Positions 58,535 through 64,000 of a stretch of DNA of 64,000 bases are shown in pieces. This DNA is from Arthrobacter sp. Leaf234 (GTDB lineage Bacteria > Actinomycetota > Actinomycetes > Actinomycetales > Micrococcaceae): contig NZ_LMLU01000001.1 in assembly GCF_001422665.1 (NCBI RefSeq), positions 1,036,753-1,100,752 on the forward strand, in the 5' to 3' direction. Within the stretch, counting starts at the first letter, position 1. Each line of letters begins with the position of its first letter. A program made the translations under genes and the position numbers. The notes below the pieces were generated by a model. The model was given only the letters and a program-made list of their open reading frames with translations, was not told the DNA's origin and ran no database searches.

Positions 58535-59761
58535 ATGGCCGGTATCGCCAATCCGCTGGAGGAGTTGTCCCTCGAGGACCTCCGGCGCCGCACGAGCGTG
58601 AAGTGGCGGACCTACCCGGAGGACGTCCTTCCCCTGTGGGTCGCCGAGATGGACGTCCGACTGGCCGAACCGATCGCCGCAGCCCTCATGCAGGCCATCG
58701 AGCGCGGCGACACCGGTTACCCCTCCGGTCGGGGACTCGCCGAGGCCTACGCGGGGTTCGCCGGGCGGCGTTGGGGCTGGGCCGGTGTCGATCCGGCGAA
58801 CACCGCCCTCGCGCCCGACGTCATGCTCGGCATCGTCGAGGTGATCCGGCTCCTGACGTCGCCCGGTGACACCGTCGTCGTCAGCGCACCCGTCTACCCG
58901 CCGTTCTACGCGTTCGTGGAGCATGACCAGCGCCTGATCAGGCACGCCCCCTGCACCGACGCGGGCCGGCTCGACCTCGAAGCCCTCGACCGCGTGTTCG
59001 GTGAGGTCCGGGCAGCAGGCAGGCCCGCCGTCTACCTCATGAGCAACCCCCACAACCCGACGGGCACGGTCCACTCCCGCGCCGAGCTGGAGCAGCTGGC
59101 AGCCCTGACGCGCCGCCACGGCGTCCGCGTGGTCTCGGACGAGATCCACAGCCCGCTCGTCCTGGCGGGTGCCGCCTTCACGCCCTATCTGAGCGTCGCC
59201 GGCGCGGAGGAGGGCTTCGCCGTGGTGGCCGCGTCGAAGGCGTGGAACCTCGCCGGCCTGAAGACGGGGCTGATCGTCGCAGGTCCCGGGGCGGCGGCCG
59301 ACCTCCGGCGCCTGCCCGAGGAAGTGGGACACGGCGCCAGCCACCTGGGCGTCATCGCCCACACCACCGCTTTCGACGAGGGGGAGCCCTGGCTGGACGC
59401 ACTGCTCGCAGGACTGGCGGACAACAGGACGCTGCTGCGCGGGCTCGTCGGGGAGCGGCTCCCGCAGATCGGCCTGCGTCCGCCCGAAGGGACCTACCTC
59501 GCCTGGTTGGACTGCCGCCCGCTGGGCCTTCATGACCCTGCCGCGGACGGTGCCCCGGGCATCGTGACCGACCTGGCCGGTCCGGCACGGTTCTTCCTCG
59601 ACCACGCCCGGGTCGCCCTGAGTTCGGGCCATGTCTTCGGCGCCGGCGGGGGAGGTCATGTCCGGTTCAACTTCGCGACGTCGCGCGCCGTCGTCACCGA
59701 AGCGGTGGACCGGATGGCGCGGGCGCTGGACGTTCGCGAGACGTCCCGGCCGGGCGGCTAG
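58535..59761 (+). CDS. MalY/PatB family PLP-dependent cystathionine beta-lyase/aminotransferase
   Basis: A fold-type I PLP enzyme of 408 residues. [22 protein letters not shown] N-terminus ([14 protein letters not shown]) and [17 protein letters not shown] are PatB hallmarks. The PLP lysine is in [19 protein letters not shown]. The enzyme likely cleaves cystathionine or cysteine conjugates (beta-lyase), but an aminotransferase activity cannot be excluded. The ATG at 58535 has AGGAGG upstream. Confidence 0.9.
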   Translation: MAGIANPLEELSLEDLRRRTSVKWRTYPEDVLPLWVAEMDVRLAEPIAAALMQAIERGDTGYPSGRGLAEAYAGFAGRRWGWAGVDPANTALAPDVMLGIVEVIRLLTSPGDTVVVSAPVYPPFYAFVEHDQRLIRHAPCTDAGRLDLEALDRVFGEVRAAGRPAVYLMSNPHNPTGTVHSRAELEQLAALTRRHGVRVVSDEIHSPLVLAGAAFTPYLSVAGAEEGFAVVAASKAWNLAGLKTGLIVAGPGAAADLRRLPEEVGHGASHLGVIAHTTAFDEGEPWLDALLAGLADNRTLLRGLVGERLPQIGLRPPEGTYLAWLDCRPLGLHDPAADGAPGIVTDLAGPARFFLDHARVALSSGHVFGAGGGGHVRFNFATSRAVVTEAVDRMARALDVRETSRPGG

Positions 59762-59842
59762 GAGCCGGGTGTGCAGCATCGGGTGACCCGGGACGCGGCA
59801 GGCCCTACAGTGGGTCCACGCCACCAGCACCCAGGAGCTGCC

Positions 59843-60499
59843 ATGTCCCTCGTCCGCGTGCACAACTTCTCCATCTCCCTCGACGGGTTCGGCACCGGGG
59901 AGGGCCAGACGCTCGAGGCCCCGTTCGGGCATGCGGGCTCGCGGCTCGTCGAATGGGCGTTCGAGACCCGCACCTTCCGCGCGATGGGCCTGCACGGGGA
60001 GTCGGCGGGTTCCTCCGGCGTCGACGAGGCCTTCGCGAGCGCCTGGAAACCCGGTATCGGCGCGGAGATCATGGGCCGCAACAAGTTCGGACCCCACCGC
60101 GGCCCCTGGGAGGACCACGAGTGGAAGGGGTGGTGGGGCGGGAATCCCGTCTTCCACACGCCCGTCGTCGTCCTCACGCACCATCCGCGGCCCGTGCTCG
60201 AGATGGAGGGTGGGACGACGTTCCACTTCGTCGATGCGGAGCCGGCGGCCGCGCTCGCGCAGGCACGCGGGCTGGCCGGAGGCCTCGACGTGCGGATCGG
60301 CGGCGGCGTCACCACGGTCCGCGCGTTCCTCGAGGCCGACCTCATCGACCACCTGCACATCGTCCTCGTACCGATCCTCCTCGGGCGGGGCGAACGCCTC
60401 TGGGATTCTCTCGAAGGACTCGAGCAGCGCTTCGCCATCGAAGCCACGCCGTCCCCCTCCGGCGTGGTCCATCTGATCCTTACCCGCAGGGCGCGGTGA
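59843..60499 (+). CDS. Dihydrofolate-reductase-fold (RibD C-terminal) protein
   Basis: A 218-residue DHFR-fold protein. VHNFSISLDGFGTG opens the fold, AEIMGRNKFGPHRG supplies the helix-B region, and DVRIGGGVTTVRAFLEADLI is the nucleotide-binding stretch. It closes with HLHIVLVPILLGRGERLWD. This matches the RibD_C/dihydrofolate reductase-like group whose members reduce diverse substrates with NADPH. The ATG at 59843 has AGGAG upstream and is preferred over an ATG 24 codons earlier. Not a classic DfrA, since the usual folate residues are not evident. Confidence 0.87.
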   Translation: MSLVRVHNFSISLDGFGTGEGQTLEAPFGHAGSRLVEWAFETRTFRAMGLHGESAGSSGVDEAFASAWKPGIGAEIMGRNKFGPHRGPWEDHEWKGWWGGNPVFHTPVVVLTHHPRPVLEMEGGTTFHFVDAEPAAALAQARGLAGGLDVRIGGGVTTVRAFLEADLIDHLHIVLVPILLGRGERLWDSLEGLEQRFAIEATPSPSGVVHLILTRRAR

Positions 60500-60545
60500 C
60501 CGCCCGTCCTCGCCGGTCGCGGTGACCGCCGTGACCGCCCGTCCT
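60496..60545. repeat. Short direct repeat between the DHFR-like and lrp genes
   Basis: The 15-mer GTGACCGCCCGTCCT occurs at 60496-60510 and 60531-60545 (35-bp period), with a GCGGTGACCGC quasi-palindrome in both copies. Located in the 79-bp convergent gap; may help terminate both genes. Confidence 0.6.
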
Positions 60546-60578
60546 CCGACGGGAACGGCTGTACGGCGGCGGATGCCC

Positions 60579-61022
60579 TCAGCGCGTGTCCAGGTCCTCG
60601 AAGACCAGGAACGTCTGGGTGTCGAGCACTCCGGGCATGGACTGCAGCTGGTCGAAGATCACGCGCCGCAGGCCCACGTTGTCCTCGGCCCGCACCAGGA
60701 GGATGACGTCGAAGTCCCCGCCCACCAGGGCGATGTGGTGGATCTCCGGGACGTCGCGGAGTTTGTCCCTGAGCTCGCGCCAGGAGTGCTGCCGGACCTT
60801 CAGGGTGACGTAGGCGGAGGAGCGGAGGCCTGCCTTCGCGGGATCGATGATGGCCGTGAACCGGGTGAGGACGCCGTCCTCGGTGAGTTTCGCGATCCTC
60901 GAGTAGGCGTGTGCACGGGAGATGTGCACCCGCTCGGCGACCGACGTGACGGACTGCCGTCCGTCCCGCGTCAGTTCGGCGAGGATCCTCCGGTCGACGT
61001 CGTCGAGCTTTCCGTCCGCCAC
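60579..61022 (-). CDS. Lrp/AsnC-family transcriptional regulator (BkdR-like)
   Basis: A 147-residue regulator. The N-terminal helix-turn-helix is LDDVDRRILAELTRDGRQSV with the recognition region VAERVHISRAHAYSRIAKL. The C-terminal RAM domain with the ligand fold covers AYVTLKVRQHSWRELRDKLR to TFLVFEDLD. The GTG at 61022 with AAGGAG 9 nt upstream is chosen. It is divergent from the branched-chain oxoacid dehydrogenase genes, which fits a BkdR-type regulator that responds to branched-chain amino acids. Confidence 0.87.
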   Translation of the reverse strand: MADGKLDDVDRRILAELTRDGRQSVTSVAERVHISRAHAYSRIAKLTEDGVLTRFTAIIDPAKAGLRSSAYVTLKVRQHSWRELRDKLRDVPEIHHIALVGGDFDVILLVRAEDNVGLRRVIFDQLQSMPGVLDTQTFLVFEDLDTR

Positions 61023-61228
61023 CTGTCCACGCTCCTTCGCGTAATGCAGCTCACACTGACAATTCGTCCAAACAATACTCCTCCTCGGCTTCGAAGATCC
61101 AGACTTCTGCTGCTCTCTGGATACAAAAGAGAACCGATGGCCATACTGGAGCGACACAGCATCCAGCGCCGGGGCTCCCGGCACGCGGGATCGACGCGCC
61201 GCTGCAGCGGCCGGTGACGGAGGCGGAC
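61023..61228. promoter_or_regulatory. Divergent promoter region for the Lrp and E1-alpha genes
   Basis: A 206-bp gap, AT-richer than its surroundings around 61050-61135. A GGATACAAA stretch (61118-61126) could be a -10 for the E1-alpha gene. It is the expected place for Lrp binding, but I see no clean operator. Confidence 0.4.
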
Positions 61229-62440
61229 ATGAGTACGGCAACGAACAAGGGCAGGGGCATGATGGGCGTGCCCGCGGAGGACGGGACGACGTCGGCGGCA
61301 GACCGCGCGCTCCTCCCATCGGCCCGCCCGGTGCAACTGATCGACCCCGAGGGGCGGCACACGCACGACGACCGCTACCCCCTCCCCGACGGTGAGCGCC
61401 TGCTCGGGGTCTACGGCCGGCTCGTGACGGGCCGCCGGATCAACGACCAGGCGAATGCACTCGTGCGCCAGGGCCGCATGGCGGTCTATCCGTCCTCGCA
61501 CGGACAGGAGGCGTGCCAGGTGGCCGCCGCCGTCGTGCTGGACGAGGAGGACTGGCTGTTCCCCACCTATCGCGACACGGTCGCGGTCATTACGCGCGGC
61601 GTCGATCCGCTCGAGGTCCTGACGCTCCTGCGCGGCGACTGGCACGGCGGCTACGACCCCTACGAGCACCGCGTCGCCACGCAGGCCACCCCGCTCGCAA
61701 CCCAGCTGCTGCATGCCGTCGGTGTGGCGCACGCCGCGAAGCTGCGCGGTGAGCCGACCGTGGTCCTCGCCATGTGCGGTGACGGTGCGACCAGCGAGGG
61801 GGACTTCCACGAGGCCCTGAACTTCGCCGCCGTGTTCCACGTCCCCGTGGTCTTCTTCATCCAGAACAACGAGTTCGCCATCTCGGTGCCGCTCTCGAGC
61901 CAGACCGTGGCGCCGTCGCTGGCGCACAAGGCCATCGGCTACGGCATGCCGGGCGAGCGGGTGGACGGGAACGACCTCGCTGCCCTCCTCTCCGTCCTCG
62001 GCTCCGCCGTGGACCGCGCGCGTGACGGCGGGGGCCCCTCGCTCATCGAGGCACACACCTACCGCATGCAGGCGCACACCAACGCCGACGACGCCACCCG
62101 CTACCGCTCGGCCGACGACGTCGAGCAGTGGGTGCCGCGCGATCCCCTCCTGCGGATGCGCACCTACCTGCGGGGCCTGAACCTGCTGACCGATGACGGG
62201 GAGCGCACGCTCTCCGACGAGGCGGAGCGCATCGCGGCCGCCATCCGCCAGGGACTCAACACGGAGGTCGACGTGAATCCGGCAGAGCTCTTCGAGTACG
62301 TGTACACCGAGAAGACGTCGCAGTTGCGCGAGCAGGCGGAGCAGCTGCGCGAGGAACTGGCGCGCGGCGCCGACCCCGCTGCGGACGACGCCGGCGACGC
62401 ACCCGGCGCCGGCGACCAGGCGAAGGGGGACCGGCCATGA
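61229..62440 (+). CDS. bkdA: 2-oxoacid dehydrogenase E1 component, alpha subunit
   Basis: A thiamine diphosphate enzyme subunit, 403 residues. The ThDP-binding signature is MCGDGATSEGDFHEALNFAA ending in an asparagine-rich FIQNNEFAIS stretch. Further motifs are SSHGQEACQ, PTYRDTVAVITRG and AHTYRMQAHTNADDATRY. The GGAGG 6 nt before the ATG at 61229 supports that start over a GTG at 61214. Divergence from an Lrp-type gene favours a branched-chain 2-oxoacid substrate; pyruvate cannot be excluded. Overlaps the beta subunit by 4 bp. Confidence 0.88.
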   Translation: MSTATNKGRGMMGVPAEDGTTSAADRALLPSARPVQLIDPEGRHTHDDRYPLPDGERLLGVYGRLVTGRRINDQANALVRQGRMAVYPSSHGQEACQVAAAVVLDEEDWLFPTYRDTVAVITRGVDPLEVLTLLRGDWHGGYDPYEHRVATQATPLATQLLHAVGVAHAAKLRGEPTVVLAMCGDGATSEGDFHEALNFAAVFHVPVVFFIQNNEFAISVPLSSQTVAPSLAHKAIGYGMPGERVDGNDLAALLSVLGSAVDRARDGGGPSLIEAHTYRMQAHTNADDATRYRSADDVEQWVPRDPLLRMRTYLRGLNLLTDDGERTLSDEAERIAAAIRQGLNTEVDVNPAELFEYVYTEKTSQLREQAEQLREELARGADPAADDAGDAPGAGDQAKGDRP

Positions 62441-63513
62441 CGCAGACCACGGAGGCGCCCGCCCGCGCAACCCAGGACCGGCAGGCCGGCGTCGTGCCAC
62501 CCGCGCCGCGATCCACCTCGACGTTCGCGAAGGCCCTCAACGCAGCCCTCGCGGACGCCATGGAGGCCGATTCCGCCGTGCTCATGTTCGGCGAGGACGT
62601 CGGGAGGCTCGGCGGGGTCTTCCGCATCACCGACGGACTCACCGCCCGGTTCGGCGAGGAGCGGTGCTTCGACACCCCGCTCGCCGAGGCCGGCATCATG
62701 GGCATGGCCGTGGGCATGGCGATGAACGGCATGAAGCCCGTGGTCGAGATGCAGTTCGACGCCTTCGCCTACCCGGCCTTCGAGCAGGTGGTGAGCCATG
62801 TCGCGAAGATGCCGAACAGGACCCGCGGCAAGGTGCGCCTGCCGATCGTCATCCGGATTCCCTACGCCGGCGGGATCGGCGGCGTGGAGCACCACTGCGA
62901 CTCCTCCGAGGCCTACTACGCGCACACGCCGGGCCTCACCGTGCTGGCTCCCGCCACGGTGCGCGACGCCTACTTCATGCTGCGCGAGGCCATCGCCTCC
63001 CCGGACCCCGTCGTCTTCCTCGAGCCGAAGAAGCTGTACTGGTCGAAGGAGGAGGTGGACCTCGCGGAGCTCCGCCGCACGTACGACGACGGTCAGGCGC
63101 CCCGGCGGATCGGCCGCGCCGTCGTCGCCCGCGCGGGGACCGACGCCACGCTCATCACCTACGGGCCGTCCGTGCCCACGGCGCTCGCCGCTGCGGTTGC
63201 CGCCGCCGAGGAGGGGCGCTCGATCGAGGTCATCGACCTGCGCTCCATCGTGCCCTTCGACGACGAGACCGTCTGCGAGAGCGTCCGGCGCACCGGCCGC
63301 GCCGTCGTGGTGGCCGAGGCCCCAGGATTCGCGTCGGTGGCGTCGGAGATCGTGGCCCGCGTGCAGGAGCGCTGTTTCCACTCGCTGGCGGCGCCCGTGC
63401 TCCGCGTCACCGGCTTCGACATCCCCTACCCCTCACCCAAGCTGGAGCATTTCTACCTGCCGAGCGTGGACCGCATCCTGGACGCCGTCGACCAGCTGCA
63501 GTGGGAGGACTGA
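62437..63513 (+). CDS. bkdB: 2-oxoacid dehydrogenase E1 component, beta subunit
   Basis: The partner E1 subunit, 358 residues. Typical motifs are SAVLMFGEDVGRLGGVFRIT, FDTPLAEAGIMGMAVGMAMN, the QFDAFAYPAFEQVV strand and VIDLRSIVPFDDETV. The C-terminal HFYLPSVDRILDAVD is common to the beta subunits. The ATG overlaps the stop of the alpha subunit. A roughly 25-residue low-complexity N-terminus precedes the fold. It ends 1 bp before the E2 gene start. Confidence 0.92.
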   Translation: MTQTTEAPARATQDRQAGVVPPAPRSTSTFAKALNAALADAMEADSAVLMFGEDVGRLGGVFRITDGLTARFGEERCFDTPLAEAGIMGMAVGMAMNGMKPVVEMQFDAFAYPAFEQVVSHVAKMPNRTRGKVRLPIVIRIPYAGGIGGVEHHCDSSEAYYAHTPGLTVLAPATVRDAYFMLREAIASPDPVVFLEPKKLYWSKEEVDLAELRRTYDDGQAPRRIGRAVVARAGTDATLITYGPSVPTALAAAVAAAEEGRSIEVIDLRSIVPFDDETVCESVRRTGRAVVVAEAPGFASVASEIVARVQERCFHSLAAPVLRVTGFDIPYPSPKLEHFYLPSVDRILDAVDQLQWED

Positions 63514-63514
63514 C

Positions 63515-64000
63515 ATGAGCACGCCGACCGTTGCCGAGAAGCTCCTCGTCTTCATGCTCCCCGACCTGGGCGAGGGCCTCACGGAGGCCGAGCTGGTGTC
63601 CTGGCTCGTCGCGGAGGGGGACACCGTCGTCGTCGACCAGGCGATCGCCGAGGTCGAGACCGCCAAGTCCGTGGTCGAGGTGCCGTCGCCCTTCGCGGGA
63701 ACGGTCGCCGTCCTCCACGGGCGGCCGGGCGAGGTGCTCGACGTCGGCGCCCCCTTCCTGTCCGTGCGGCCCGAGGGGGCTCTCGTATCAGGATCCGGCG
63801 CAGCTACCCCTGATGCCGCGGTCACCTCCGATGCCGCGGCGATCGACGGCGCCGCCGAGGAGCTTCGAGAGGATTCCGGTGTCCCGGCGTCCGCGACTCG
63901 CCCCGACGAGCGGTCGCCGGTCGTGAGCGAGGGGTCCGGGAACGTCCTCATCGGGTACGGCACCCCGGGTGGGCTGACCGGCGGCCGGACGCGACCGCGG
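63515..64000 (+). CDS. bkdC: 2-oxoacid dehydrogenase E2 (dihydrolipoamide acyltransferase), 5' part
   Basis: Only the first 162 residues are inside the window. The lipoyl domain (about residues 10-88) is clear: FMLPDLGEGLTEAELVSWLV and VETAKSVVEVPSPFAG, whose Lys carries lipoate. A long Ala/Gly/Ser/Glu-rich linker follows, typical before the peripheral subunit-binding domain. The catalytic HxxxD domain lies to the right of the window. It starts 1 bp after the E1-beta stop, in the same operon. Confidence 0.92.
   Translation, partial: MSTPTVAEKLLVFMLPDLGEGLTEAELVSWLVAEGDTVVVDQAIAEVETAKSVVEVPSPFAGTVAVLHGRPGEVLDVGAPFLSVRPEGALVSGSGAATPDAAVTSDAAAIDGAAEELREDSGVPASATRPDERSPVVSEGSGNVLIGYGTPGGLTGGRTRPR

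Overview
The window is high-GC DNA (roughly 68-70 %) with dense, short-spaced genes, frequent GTG starts and many TGATG or ATGA stop-start overlaps. Gene content and order point to an actinobacterium of the Micrococcaceae (Arthrobacter-like). The main clues are the Tad-locus TadE-like pair beside a DEAH helicase, the proC / BldC-like / bS22 / HAD / glutaredoxin / rex neighbourhood, and actinobacterial-type topA, phenylacetate and ceb-like genes. It reads as ordinary chromosome; I see no phage, integrase, insertion sequence, CRISPR array, tRNA or rRNA.

Layout. 1-1.7 kb: end of a Tad-type pilus locus (33-bp tandem repeat, DUF4244 protein, two TadE-like proteins). 1.8-12.5 kb, housekeeping: MrfA-like DEAH helicase, GNAT, trhO, a large methyltransferase, topA, a Ppx/GppA phosphatase and a TIM-barrel isomerase. 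12.8-21.8 kb: proC, GT87 transferase, Ktr potassium uptake pair, AcuC-type deacetylase, ArsR regulator, BldC-like regulator, the 32-residue ribosomal protein bS22, HAD phosphatase, glutaredoxin, Rex. 21.8-36 kb is respiratory: YceI, a phosphoglycerate-mutase-like enzyme, the System II cytochrome c operon resA-ccdA-resB-ccsB, the menaquinone run menB-menE-menA, and a MenI-like thioesterase 2.8 kb beyond it. A GAF-ANTAR protein, a tyrosine phosphatase and an SGNH hydrolase lie among them. 36.1-42.2 kb: a five-gene beta-glucoside/cellobiose operon (binding protein, two permeases, GH1 glucosidase, LacI/CebR-type regulator) behind a promoter bracketed by two CebR-box-like palindromes. 42.1-44.3 kb: oligopeptidase B.

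44.4-57.1 kb: an aerobic phenylacetate catabolic island. Thiolase, hydratase, dehydrogenase and paaZ (lower pathway) come first, then a divergent TetR regulator, then paaABCDE and a PaaG-like isomerase (upper pathway). Matching operator-like sequences precede all three transcription units. Between paaZ and the regulator sits an AbiEi/DUF559-type gene broken by a 1-nt frameshift and flanked by directly repeated two-hairpin, REP-like units; this is the most unusual spot in the window. 57.2-64 kb: a secreted or membrane-anchored protein of unknown function, a PatB/MalY aminotransferase preceded by an AGGAGC microsatellite, a DHFR-fold reductase, and an Lrp regulator divergent from a branched-chain 2-oxoacid dehydrogenase operon that runs off the right edge.

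How it fits together: the window joins electron-transport biogenesis (menaquinone, cytochrome c, NADH-sensing Rex) with uptake and breakdown of plant-derived carbon (beta-glucosides, phenylacetate, branched-chain oxoacids), each under a local repressor with visible operators. All calls come from reading the sequence; no database search was run.
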